A stretch of 64,000 bases of DNA, taken from positions 62,001 to 126,000 of the forward strand of contig CATOSZ010000016.1 in the NCBI GenBank assembly GCA_951812805.1, read 5' to 3'. Each line of letters begins with the position of its first letter. Position 1 is the stretch's first letter. Positions 36,242 to 44,507 of the stretch are shown one piece after another. The stretch comes from an uncultured Alphaproteobacteria bacterium. Its GTDB lineage: Bacteria > Pseudomonadota > Alphaproteobacteria > GCA-2731375. A model generated the notes under the pieces. It did not search any database. It was not told where the DNA came from and saw only the letters and a program-made list of their open reading frames with translations. Made by a program: the position numbers and the translations under genes.

Positions 36242-36263
36242 ACCGCCCGAGCTTTCCTGAACC
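36226..36263. repeat. perfect 19-base tandem duplication over the amidase stop codon
   Basis: GCCCGAGCTTTCCTGAACC occurs twice without a gap (36226-36244 and 36245-36263). The first copy contains the amidase stop; the second lies in the spacer before the CoA-transferase gene. It looks like a recent slippage or repair duplication. Confidence 0.9.
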
Positions 36264-36288
36264 AATTGCAAGAACGAGGACATCACCC

Positions 36289-37500
36289 ATGAGCGAGAGC
36301 AACGGCGCCCGCCCCCTCGACGGCGTGCGCGTGATCGACGTCGCGACCTTCATCGCCGCCCCCTTCTGCGCCACCCTGCTGGCCGAGTTCGGCGCCGAGG
36401 TGATCAAGGTGGAGCTGCCGGGCGTCGGCGACCCGCTGCGCAACTTCGGCACCCGCACCGACTGCGGCGAGACGCTGCCCTGGCTCTCGGAGTCGCGTAA
36501 CAAGCGCTCCGTCACCCTGGACCTGCGCAAACCGGAAGGGGTGGCGCTGTTCAAGAAGCTGATCGCGGAGAGCGACGTGCTCTGCGAGAATTTCCAGACC
36601 GGCACGCTCGAGTCCTGGGGCGTCGGCTGGGAAACCCTGAAAGAGGTCAACCCGGCCCTGGTCATGCTGCGGGTCACCGGCTACGGCCAGACCGGACCCT
36701 ATGCCGGCCGGCCGGGTTTCGGGCGGATCGCCAACGCCTTCGGCGGCCTGGCCTTCCTCGCCGGCTATCCCGACCGGCCGCCGGTGACGCCCGGCAGCGC
36801 CACCCTGCCCGATTACATGAGCGGCCTGTTCGGCGCCTTCGGCGTGCTGCTGGCGCTGCGCGCCCGCGATGCGATGGGCGAAGGGCAGTACATCGATATC
36901 GGCTTGTACGAATCGATCTTCCGCGTCCTCGACGAGCTGGCGCCGAAGTACGACAAGGAAGGCTATGTGCGCCAGCGCATGGGCCCCGGCACCGTCAACA
37001 CGGTGCCGCACAGCCACTATCCGACCCAGGACGACCGCTGGATCGCCATCGCCTGCACCAACGACAAGATCTTCGCCCGTCTGGCCGAACTGATGGGCCA
37101 GGGCGACGTGGCGGGCGAGGGCCGTTTCGGCACCATCGACCAGCGCGCCGCCGCGCGGGCGGAGGTCGATGCCATGGTGACCGATTGGACGAGCGCACGG
37201 ACCCGGGACGAGATCCTCAGCCTGTGCGAGGAGGCCCAGGTGCCCTGCGGGCCGATCTATGCGGTCGACGAGATCTTCGAGGATCCGCACTATGCGGCGC
37301 GCGACAACATCGATTTCGTCGAGGACGAGCGGATCGGCAAGCTCGCCTTCCCCAACGTGGTCCCCCGGCTGAGCGCCACGCCCGGCGGCATCGACCACCT
37401 CGGCCCCTCCCTCGGCGAGGGCATCGAGGACATCTACGGCACCCTGCTCGGCCTCGGCGCGGAGGAGATCGCCCGCCTGCGCGAGAAGGGCGTGATCTGA
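36289..37500 (+). CDS. family III CoA-transferase (CaiB/BaiF)
   Basis: A 403-residue CoA-transferase. The N-terminal GVRVIDVATFIAAPFCATLLAEFG and AEVIKVELPGVGDPLR stretches are typical. The catalytic aspartate should be the one in ATLPDYMSGLFGAFG (about 165-179). It moves CoA between carboxylic acids without an acyl-enzyme thioester. The ATG at 36289 is chosen over an in-frame one 25 codons upstream because similarity begins at GARPLDGVRVID. It is the last gene of the TauD operon. Confidence 0.9.
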   Translation: MSESNGARPLDGVRVIDVATFIAAPFCATLLAEFGAEVIKVELPGVGDPLRNFGTRTDCGETLPWLSESRNKRSVTLDLRKPEGVALFKKLIAESDVLCENFQTGTLESWGVGWETLKEVNPALVMLRVTGYGQTGPYAGRPGFGRIANAFGGLAFLAGYPDRPPVTPGSATLPDYMSGLFGAFGVLLALRARDAMGEGQYIDIGLYESIFRVLDELAPKYDKEGYVRQRMGPGTVNTVPHSHYPTQDDRWIAIACTNDKIFARLAELMGQGDVAGEGRFGTIDQRAAARAEVDAMVTDWTSARTRDEILSLCEEAQVPCGPIYAVDEIFEDPHYAARDNIDFVEDERIGKLAFPNVVPRLSATPGGIDHLGPSLGEGIEDIYGTLLGLGAEEIARLREKGVI

Positions 37501-37512
37501 ACGAACGGTGGG

Positions 37513-37731
37513 CTAATGCAGGCGCGCCGGGCGTTCGTGTTCGACCAGCAGGGCCTCGACCAGGCGGGAAACGCTGCGCCAGGCCCGGGCCTGTTCCGCG
37601 TCGCCCCTTATGTCGTAATCGGCGATGAAGCCGGCGACGAGGCCGCGCGCGGAATCGCCATGCACCGCCACGGCGCCGCGCGCCGCCAGCCAGATATCGC
37701 TCGCCGCCACCGAAACATTTTGGGTTTGCAT
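37513..37731 (-). CDS. hypothetical small protein
   Basis: A 72-residue protein, MQTQNVSVAASDIWLAARG to ERPARLH. It is helical throughout, with HGDSARGLVAGFIADYDIRGDAEQARAW in the middle (given here by its parts HGDSARGLVAGF and DIRGDAEQARAW). A GGGAGACGGA site lies 4 bases upstream of the ATG at 37731, which argues that it is a real gene. I do not recognise a family. It is convergent with the CoA-transferase gene and divergent from the DCC gene. Confidence 0.5.
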   Translation of the reverse strand: MQTQNVSVAASDIWLAARGAVAVHGDSARGLVAGFIADYDIRGDAEQARAWRSVSRLVEALLVEHERPARLH

Positions 37732-37898
37732 TCGTCCGTCTCCCGCCAACATGGTCCCGAGACGCCAAGCAAGCCCTGGGCCAGCGCCAGGCCCTTGAGG
37801 GAACGGGGAAATTTCGGCGGCGCGCGCCGGGGCGGAACATTTTGCCGCATCGTTTCCGCCGCCCGCCGGGGCCATATGCAGCGCGGGAGGAGGCTGCC

Positions 37899-38309
37899 AT
37901 GAGGCCCGAGCGCCCGGAGACCATCGTCCTGTTCGACGGTTACTGCGTCATCTGCAACGCCGGCATCGACATGCTGCTGCGCGCCGACCGGCGCGGCGTC
38001 CTGCGTTTCGGGGCGCTGCAATCGCCCGCCGGTCGCCGCCTGTCGGAATGCTACGGCCTGAAGGCCGACGACCCGGATACCTTTTACGTCGTCGACGCCG
38101 GGCGGGTGTACGACAAGGCGGACGCGGCCCTGGCGATCGCCCGCCGCCTGGGCGGCATCTGGCATGCGACCCGCCTGTTCGGCCTGCTGCCGAAGGCGCT
38201 GCGCGACCGGCTCTATGATGTGCTGGCGCGCAATCGCCTGCGCTGGTTCGGCGCCCGGGACAGCTGCCGCCTGCCGAGCGCCGCGGAGAAGGCGCGTTTC
38301 CTCACCTGA
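37899..38309 (+). CDS. DCC-family thiol-disulfide oxidoreductase-like protein
   Basis: A 136-residue protein with the family signature near the start: IVLFDGYCVICNAGIDMLL (DGxCxxC). RFGALQSPAGRRL and the C-terminal WFGARDSCRLPSA are also typical. The family is predicted to have a thioredoxin-like fold and redox activity, but its physiological role is unsettled. The ATG at 37899 lies behind GGGAGGAGG. Confidence 0.8.
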   Translation: MRPERPETIVLFDGYCVICNAGIDMLLRADRRGVLRFGALQSPAGRRLSECYGLKADDPDTFYVVDAGRVYDKADAALAIARRLGGIWHATRLFGLLPKALRDRLYDVLARNRLRWFGARDSCRLPSAAEKARFLT

Positions 38310-38413
38310 TCGTGCGCACGGGCGCGAAATCAGATCTGGTCGTGCCGCCGTATCGGAGCTAAAACGTTCCGAATTCTCCCACCGGGAAGGACATTCGTTC
38401 AGGAGGACCCGTG

Positions 38414-39274
38414 ATGAAGCCCGTCGTCGACCCCATCCTCGATCCCGCCAGCAAGACCATCACCTATATCGTCTCGGATCCGAACGGGCGGGACGCGGTC
38501 ATCATCGACCCGGTCCTGGACTTCGATGCCACGTCGGGCCGGGCCTCGACGGACTCGGCCGACGCCCTGATCGCCCAGGTACGCGCCCGCGGCCTGGAGG
38601 TCGGCTGGATCCTGGAGACCCACGCGCACGCCGATCACATCACCGCCGCTCCCCACCTCGCCGAGCAGCTCGGCGCCCAAATCGGCATCGGCGCGGGCAT
38701 CATCGACGTGCAGAAGACCTTCGCCCCGCTCTATGGCCTCGAGGCGGAGATCGCGCCCGATGGCGGCGACTTCGACCGGTTGTTCGCGGACGGTGAGCGG
38801 TTCGCTTGCGGCGCCCTCGACATCGAGGTGATCGCGACGCCCGGCCACACGCCGGCCTGCGTGGTCTACCGGATCGGCGATACGGCGTTTTGCGGCGATA
38901 CGATCTTCATGCCCGACTTCGGCAGCGCACGCTGCGATTTCCCGGGCGGCGATGCCCGCCAGCTCTATCACTCGGCCAAGCGGATTTTAGCCCTGCCGCC
39001 CGAGACGCGTCTCTTCATCTGCCACGACTATGCGCCGGGCGGGCGCGACTATGCCTGGGAAACCACGGTGGCGGAGGAACGGGCGTCCAACATCCACCTC
39101 GCCGACGACCACGACGAAGAGGACTTCGTCGAGATGCGCACGACGCGGGACGCCAAGCTCAGGCCGCCGGGCCTGCTGCTGCCGGCACTCCAGTGCAATA
39201 TTCGCGGCGGCAGGCTGCCGCCGGCCGGCCCCGACGGCGTCGCCTATTTGCGGCTGCCGCTCAACGCATTCTGA
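38414..39274 (+). CDS. metallo-beta-lactamase-fold hydrolase (persulfide dioxygenase/Blh-like)
   Basis: A 286-residue MBL-fold protein. The metal motif is ETHAHADHITAAPHL (about 72-86), with later ligands in TPGHTPAC, FCGDTIF and ICHDYAPGG. The one-metal ETHE1/Blh group (sulfur dioxygenases) shows this kind of order, and the C-terminal block with RPPGLLLPALQCNIRGG is typical of Blh-like proteins. Persulfide oxidation is likely but not certain. ATG at 38414 lies 7 bases after AGGAGG. Confidence 0.8.
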   Translation: MKPVVDPILDPASKTITYIVSDPNGRDAVIIDPVLDFDATSGRASTDSADALIAQVRARGLEVGWILETHAHADHITAAPHLAEQLGAQIGIGAGIIDVQKTFAPLYGLEAEIAPDGGDFDRLFADGERFACGALDIEVIATPGHTPACVVYRIGDTAFCGDTIFMPDFGSARCDFPGGDARQLYHSAKRILALPPETRLFICHDYAPGGRDYAWETTVAEERASNIHLADDHDEEDFVEMRTTRDAKLRPPGLLLPALQCNIRGGRLPPAGPDGVAYLRLPLNAF

Positions 39275-39362
39275 AATCCGACGCCGACACGCTATCCGCC
39301 AGGGCCCGTTCCATGGCAAGCTCCGTGCTCGAATAGGGACGGACAACGAAGGAGACGGGACG

Positions 39363-39797
39363 ATGGCCGAATACATTCCCCCAGCGATCGATTGGGTGCG
39401 CGAGCAGGTCGAGCTTTACGAGGGCAGCGGTGGTACCGAGGGAACGACGCTGCGCGATACGGGCCTGCCCTGCATCATCGTCACCAACACCGGCAACAAG
39501 ACCGGCGGTATCCGCAAGATCCCGCTGATGCGGGTCAAGGTCGACGGGGGCTATGTGCTCGTCGGCTCCTACGGCGGGCGCGAGAAGAACCCGGTCTGGG
39601 TCTACAACATTCGCCAGGACCCCGAGGTCCAAATCCGCGACGCCACCGAGGTCTTCGCGATGCGCGCCCGCGAGGTCACGGACGAGGCGGAACGCGCGCG
39701 CCTGTGGGAGGCGAGCGTCGCCGCCTTTCCCCCCTATGCCGAGTACCAGGAACGCGCGCCGCGCGTGATCCCGGTCTTCCTGGCCGAGCCGGTTTGA
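39363..39797 (+). CDS. deazaflavin-dependent nitroreductase (DUF385/DDN) family protein
   Basis: A 144-residue protein of the split beta-barrel DDN family. Characteristic stretches are PCIIVTNTGNKTGGIRKIPL (about 36-55), VLVGSYGGREKNPVWVYNI and the C-terminal RVIPVFLAEPV. Actinobacterial members use cofactor F420 to reduce quinones or nitro compounds. In proteobacteria the cofactor is less sure, as F420 is present only in some. It begins a rightward group with cupin, dehydrogenase and DUF1028 genes. Confidence 0.8.
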   Translation: MAEYIPPAIDWVREQVELYEGSGGTEGTTLRDTGLPCIIVTNTGNKTGGIRKIPLMRVKVDGGYVLVGSYGGREKNPVWVYNIRQDPEVQIRDATEVFAMRAREVTDEAERARLWEASVAAFPPYAEYQERAPRVIPVFLAEPV

Positions 39798-39813
39798 CGC
39801 GGGAGGGCCGGCC

Positions 39814-40092
39814 ATGAACGAAGCCGAATTCCGCGACTACGCCGCCGCCAACGGCTACCGCGAGCCCGAGGTCCGCGAACAGCCGGCGAACCGGTTCTTC
39901 GATACCCATGCGCACGAGGAAGACCTCATCGTGCTGATCACCAGGGGCAGCTTCACGGTCGCCTACGGCGAAGACGCCACCGTCTTCGGCCCGGGCGAGA
40001 TGTGTCATGTCGCGCCGGGCGTCGATCACACGGATGCCGTCGGGCCGGAAGGCGCCGGCTATGTGATGGCCTGGCGTGCCGTCGCCGGCTGA
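39814..40092 (+). CDS. single-domain cupin protein
   Basis: A 92-residue cupin. Metal-binding motif 1 reads FFDTHAHEEDLIVLITRGSF (two histidines and acidic residues at about 30-49) and motif 2 reads GPGEMCHVAPGVDHTDAVG. It is a small beta-barrel, perhaps a mononuclear metal protein. It starts 16 bases after the DDN-family gene and ends 7 bases before the dehydrogenase gene. Confidence 0.75.
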   Translation: MNEAEFRDYAAANGYREPEVREQPANRFFDTHAHEEDLIVLITRGSFTVAYGEDATVFGPGEMCHVAPGVDHTDAVGPEGAGYVMAWRAVAG

Positions 40093-40099
40093 TCGTCGG

Positions 40100-41014
40100 A
40101 TGAGCGAGCCCATCGGCTTCATCGGCCTCGGCAACATGGGCGGCGGCATGGCCGCGAGCCTGGCGCGCGCAGGGTTTCGGGTGCTGGGGCACGATGTCGA
40201 CCGGGCGGCGCTGGCGCGGGCCGAAGCGGCGGGCGTCACCCCGGTGACAGATATTCGCAGCCTCGGCGCCGAGGCCGGCATCCTCCTCGCCATGCTGCCG
40301 AACTCGCCCGAGGTCGAGGATTGTTTCCTCGGACCGGACGGCATCCTCGGCGACCTGGCGGCCGGAAGCCTGGTCATCGAGTGTTCCACCATCGCGCCGG
40401 CGACCACCGACCGGCTCGCCGCCGCCTGCGCCGAGGCCGGCCTCGACTTCATGGACGCGCCCGTCGCCCGCAGCCCGATCGAAGCGGCGATCGGCAAGCT
40501 GCTGTTCATGGTCGGCGCCGACGACGCGGTGCTGGCCCGGGCCCGGCCGCTGATCGACGCCATGGGCGATACGGTGCTGCACTGCGGATCGGTCGGCGCC
40601 GGCATCCGCACGAAACTGGTCGCCAACCTGCTGTCCCAGGCGACCGGTCAGTTGAGCGCGGAGGCCCTCGCCCTCGGCCTGAAGCTGGGGCTGGATCGCG
40701 AGACGCTGCTCGGCGTGCTGACCGGCGGGCTGGCGCGCAACGGCTATCTGGCGGATTACTGGCGGGCCAAGGTGCTCGCCGGCGATACCGAGCCGGGCTT
40801 CGCCATCGCCCTCTCGGCCAAGGATCTCCACCTCGCCGTCGCCATGGCCGAGGCGGCCGGTGCCGCGGTACCGACCGCCACCGCCGCCCGGGACGCGGTC
40901 ACCGCGGCCGCGGAAACCGACGGCGCGCGCGACGTCTCCGCCCTGTTGAACGTCGCGCTCAGGGCAGCAGGGATGGCGGAACTCGACGGCGACGGCACGG
41001 GCGGGAAAGCATGA
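40100..41014 (+). CDS. beta-hydroxyacid dehydrogenase (3-hydroxyisobutyrate/tartronate semialdehyde type)
   Basis: A 304-residue NAD(P)-dependent enzyme. IGFIGLGNMGGGMAASLARAG is the cofactor fold. The family's substrate loop is DAPVARSPIEAAIGKL, whereas most have DAPVSGG; the catalytic lysine is in GIRTKLVANLLSQ (about 175-186). The altered loop suggests a substrate other than 3-hydroxyisobutyrate. It overlaps the DUF1028 gene by four bases (ATGA). Confidence 0.85.
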   Translation: MSEPIGFIGLGNMGGGMAASLARAGFRVLGHDVDRAALARAEAAGVTPVTDIRSLGAEAGILLAMLPNSPEVEDCFLGPDGILGDLAAGSLVIECSTIAPATTDRLAAACAEAGLDFMDAPVARSPIEAAIGKLLFMVGADDAVLARARPLIDAMGDTVLHCGSVGAGIRTKLVANLLSQATGQLSAEALALGLKLGLDRETLLGVLTGGLARNGYLADYWRAKVLAGDTEPGFAIALSAKDLHLAVAMAEAAGAAVPTATAARDAVTAAAETDGARDVSALLNVALRAAGMAELDGDGTGGKA

Positions 41015-41709
41015 CCTACACGGTGATCGGCCACTGCCGGGACAGCGGGCGGCTCGGCATCGCGATTGCGACCTATTCGCTGGGTGTCGGCGGCTATTGT
41101 CCCTCGATCCGGGCGGGCGTCGGGGCCGTGTCGACCCAGGCGTTCGTCAATCCGGCGCTGGGGCCATTGGCCCTCAACCTCTTGGGTCTCGGTCATTCGG
41201 CGGCCCGGGTGATGGCCGAATTGGCGGCGAACGACGAGCGTTATGCCTGGCGCCAGGTCGGGCTGGTGGATCGCGACGGCACGGCGCTCGCGCATACGGG
41301 CGAGCACACGCGGCCCTGGTCCGGCCATCTGACGGCGGACGGCGTGGTGGCGATGGGCAACGTGCTGGCGGGCGAAGAGGTCGCGCGGGCGATCCTGGAC
41401 GCCTACCAGGCGGCTGCCGACGAACGGCTCGACGAGCGGCTGCTGCGCGCGCTGGAGGCGGGCCGGGGTGCCGGCGGCCAGGCCGGCGCCGAGGGACACC
41501 TGCCGGAACGCTCCGCCGGCCTGCTGATCCACGACCGGCACGACCATGCCTGGCTCGACCTGCGGATCGATGCGCACGATGCCGCGGTCGACGAGCTGCG
41601 CCGGGTGCACGGCGTCTACGCCCCCTATATCCCCTACTACGATCTCCGCCATCGCCGCCCGGAGGACACCCCGGCGCAGGACGTCTGGGCCCGCGAGCAG
41701 GGCCTGTAG
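41011..41709 (+). CDS. DUF1028 (Ntn-hydrolase-like) protein
   Basis: A 232-residue protein with the family signature at the start, TYTVIGHCRDSGRLGIAIAT, and internal GVGAVSTQAFVNPALGP and VAMGNVLAG. DUF1028 proteins have an Ntn-hydrolase-like fold and often sit in catabolic operons; their reaction is unknown. It is coupled to the beta-hydroxyacid dehydrogenase gene. The C-terminal part (VYAPYIPYYDLRHRRPE) resembles longer family members. Confidence 0.75.
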   Translation: MTYTVIGHCRDSGRLGIAIATYSLGVGGYCPSIRAGVGAVSTQAFVNPALGPLALNLLGLGHSAARVMAELAANDERYAWRQVGLVDRDGTALAHTGEHTRPWSGHLTADGVVAMGNVLAGEEVARAILDAYQAAADERLDERLLRALEAGRGAGGQAGAEGHLPERSAGLLIHDRHDHAWLDLRIDAHDAAVDELRRVHGVYAPYIPYYDLRHRRPEDTPAQDVWAREQGL

Positions 41710-41724
41710 GCGGGCCTCAACCCC

Positions 41725-44460
41725 TTATTCGTCCGCGGCGAGAAAGCCGCGCACCTCGGCCACCGCGTCGGCGAGGCCGAGGCGTTCGGGCACCACGCCG
41801 TCGGGGAAGGCGGTGGCCAGACGGCTCGGCATCATCGCGTCCAGCATGACGAAGACGCCCCGGTCTTCCGCGCCCCGAATCAAGCGGCCGTAGGCCTGCT
41901 TCAGGCGCAGGCGCGTCATCATGTCGTCATAGGCGCGGCGGCCGAAAGCGATCCGCCGCGCGCGATGCAGAATATCGGGTCTGGGCCAGGGCACCCGGTC
42001 GAAGACGATCAGGCGCAGCGAGCGGCCCGGCACGTCGACCCCGTCGCGCACCGCGTCGGTGCCGAGCAGGCAGGAATCCACCTCTTCGCGGAAGATGTCG
42101 ACGAGGGAGCCTGTATCCATCGCATCGACATGCTGGGCATAGAGCGACAGCTCCGCCTCCTCCAGCGGTCCGGCGATACGGCGGTGCACGCCACGCAGAC
42201 GCTGGATCGCGGTAAAGAGGCCGAGCGCCCCGCCGCCCGCCGCCAGGAACAGCTCCCTATAGGCGGCGGCGACCTGGCCGGCATCGTTGCGGCGCACGTC
42301 GGTCACCACCAGCACCCGGGTGCGGTTCGCGTAGTCGAAGGGCGAGGCGAGACTGGCACGCGCCGCCACGGCGGGCAGATGCAACGCGCCGGTGCGGACC
42401 TCGGCGCTGGTCCAATCGTCCGGCGCCTCCGGCGCCCGGTCGCGCAGGGTCGCCGAGGTGATGAGGGCGCCGTGGCTGCGCGCCAGCAGGGCCTGGGCGA
42501 AGGGGACGGTGGGGTCGACCCAGTGCCGGCGCATGGCGATGTCCCGGTCGTGCCCGTCGCCCCGGTCGACCGCCAGCCAATCGACGAAGTCGGCCTCGCT
42601 CTCCCGCTCCAGGCTCGCCAGCATCGCGCGCCAGGCTCTCAGCGTCAGCCGGGCGCGGCGGCGGATGCCGCGGCTCGCCGCCTCCAGCCGGATCCGGGTC
42701 TGCGTGTCGAGTTCCGCGGCCTCCTCGTCGAGGCGTTCCACCAGCCGGCGGTCGAGGCGGATCAATGGCGTCTCGATCCGTGCCAGCGCCTGGTCCAACA
42801 CGCGGGCCGCCTCGACCAGCGGCTCCGCCGGCTCGACGGTCGAGGCCTCGAGGCCATAGGGCGTGTCGGGATTGTCGGCGCGGGCCAGCACATGGGCGCG
42901 GACGCGGATCAAAAAGGCCTCGGCCGGACCGGCCGGCGTCTCGCTCGCCAGGCGGCCGAGCCAGCCTTCCCCCGGCAGGGCGCGGGCCGCGCGCAGGACC
43001 TGTTCCAGGGCCTCCGCCGCCTCGTCGTCGCCGGCGACCAGGTCGCCGATGCGGTCGGCCAGCCCCCGGGCCCGGCCGCGGCGCTGGCTGGCGCCGGCGA
43101 GCCAGCGCCGCAGCTCCGCCGTCTCGCGGCCCGAAATGTCCGAGGAAAAGGCGCCGTCGGCCGCGTCGAAAACGTGATGGCCCTCGTCGAAGACGATGCG
43201 CAGCGGCGGGTTGGCATCGTCACCCAGCGCCGCCTGCACCATCACCAGGGCGTGGTTGGCAACGACGATTTCCGCCCGCTCGGCCCGGCGGACCACCTTC
43301 TCGATGAAGCAGCGCCGGTAGTGGCGGCAGGCGGAATAGATGCACTCGCCCCGGCTGTCGGAAAGCGCCAAGGTGCGGGCCGGCCCGAACAGGTCGACGA
43401 GCCAGGCGGGAAAATCGCCACCGACCATGTCGCCGTCCCGGGTAGCGCCGGCCCAGCGCGCCAGCAGGCCGAGCGGGACGGCCCAGGCGGGGCCGAGGCC
43501 GGCGGCACGGCTCGCCTCCTCCAGGTTCAGCAGGCAGAGATAGTTTTCCCGCCCCTTGCGCACCACCGCGCGGGCCCGCTTGTCGGCCGGATCGGGATAG
43601 AGCGCGTCGAGTTCCTGGTCGATCTGGCGCTGCAGGTTGCGGGTATAGGTGGAGAGCCAGACGGTGCCGCCGTTGCGCTCCGCCCAGAGGCTGGCCGGCG
43701 CGATATAGCCGAGCGTCTTGCCGATGCCGGTGCCCGCCTCGGCCAGCACCACGCGCGGCTGTCCCGCATCGTCGCGCGGGCTGAAGGCATGGCTCGCCAC
43801 GGCGGCGTAGTCGGCCTGCTTTTCGCGGATCTCGGCCCCCTCGCGCAGCAGGCGGGTCAGGCGTTCGCGGGTCTCGTCTTCGCCGATGGAGGCCTCGCCC
43901 GCCGGCGGCGGCGGTGCCTCCTCCTCGATTTCGGCCAGGCGGTTCCAGACGTCGAAGCCGTCGCGCCCGGTGCCGTCGTCGGCGGGCCCGCCGAGGGCGG
44001 CGATCACCGCGGGGCCCCAGGCCCAGCCCGCCTTGGCCATGGCGAAGGCGATGCGGCCCGCCACCTCGCGCTCCGCCTCCTGCGCGAGCGCGCGGAGCAG
44101 ATGACCCGTCGCGGCCAGCAGGCCCAGCGTCTGGTCCTCGCCGTCCGCCGGCGCCGGCTGGCCGAGCGCGCGGGCGAGGCCGGCCGGCGTCGGCAGGCAG
44201 AAGCGGGCCGGGTGGACGAAGGCAAACAGTTCCAACAGGTCCAGCGCGTCGAGATCGCCGAGGCCCAGGCGCCGGGCGGCCAGCAGGCGATGGCAGACGA
44301 TGGGCCGGACCGCCTGCGCCCGCTCCCGCGCCGCCTCCAAACTCAAGGTTTCCAACTCCCCGTCGGCCGAAAGCCAATGGGCGCGGCGCGCGCCGACCAC
44401 GAGGGCCGGTGCCTCGGGCAGAAGGACGGCGCTTGCGGCCTCGGGCGCGGGACGGTTCAT
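41725..44460 (-). CDS. DinG/XPD-like ATP-dependent DNA helicase
   Basis: A 911-residue superfamily 2 helicase. Walker A is LAEAGTGIGKTLGY (about 240-253); Walker B is IVFDEGHHVFDAA, a DEGH variant of DEAH. Four cysteines that could bind an iron-sulfur cluster lie between them: one in RENYLCLLN and three in GECIYSACRHYRRCF. Motif VI is LRLKQAYGRLIRGAEDRG. The N-terminal 200 residues are specific to this alphaproteobacterial group. It probably unwinds DNA or R-loops in repair. No LexA box was seen upstream of its start. Confidence 0.9.
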   Translation of the reverse strand: MNRPAPEAASAVLLPEAPALVVGARRAHWLSADGELETLSLEAARERAQAVRPIVCHRLLAARRLGLGDLDALDLLELFAFVHPARFCLPTPAGLARALGQPAPADGEDQTLGLLAATGHLLRALAQEAEREVAGRIAFAMAKAGWAWGPAVIAALGGPADDGTGRDGFDVWNRLAEIEEEAPPPPAGEASIGEDETRERLTRLLREGAEIREKQADYAAVASHAFSPRDDAGQPRVVLAEAGTGIGKTLGYIAPASLWAERNGGTVWLSTYTRNLQRQIDQELDALYPDPADKRARAVVRKGRENYLCLLNLEEASRAAGLGPAWAVPLGLLARWAGATRDGDMVGGDFPAWLVDLFGPARTLALSDSRGECIYSACRHYRRCFIEKVVRRAERAEIVVANHALVMVQAALGDDANPPLRIVFDEGHHVFDAADGAFSSDISGRETAELRRWLAGASQRRGRARGLADRIGDLVAGDDEAAEALEQVLRAARALPGEGWLGRLASETPAGPAEAFLIRVRAHVLARADNPDTPYGLEASTVEPAEPLVEAARVLDQALARIETPLIRLDRRLVERLDEEAAELDTQTRIRLEAASRGIRRRARLTLRAWRAMLASLERESEADFVDWLAVDRGDGHDRDIAMRRHWVDPTVPFAQALLARSHGALITSATLRDRAPEAPDDWTSAEVRTGALHLPAVAARASLASPFDYANRTRVLVVTDVRRNDAGQVAAAYRELFLAAGGGALGLFTAIQRLRGVHRRIAGPLEEAELSLYAQHVDAMDTGSLVDIFREEVDSCLLGTDAVRDGVDVPGRSLRLIVFDRVPWPRPDILHRARRIAFGRRAYDDMMTRLRLKQAYGRLIRGAEDRGVFVMLDAMMPSRLATAFPDGVVPERLGLADAVAEVRGFLAADE

Positions 44461-44507
44461 GACCCGACTATAGCCAGAGACGGCGCCGTTGGCGTGGGGG
44501 GCGGGTT

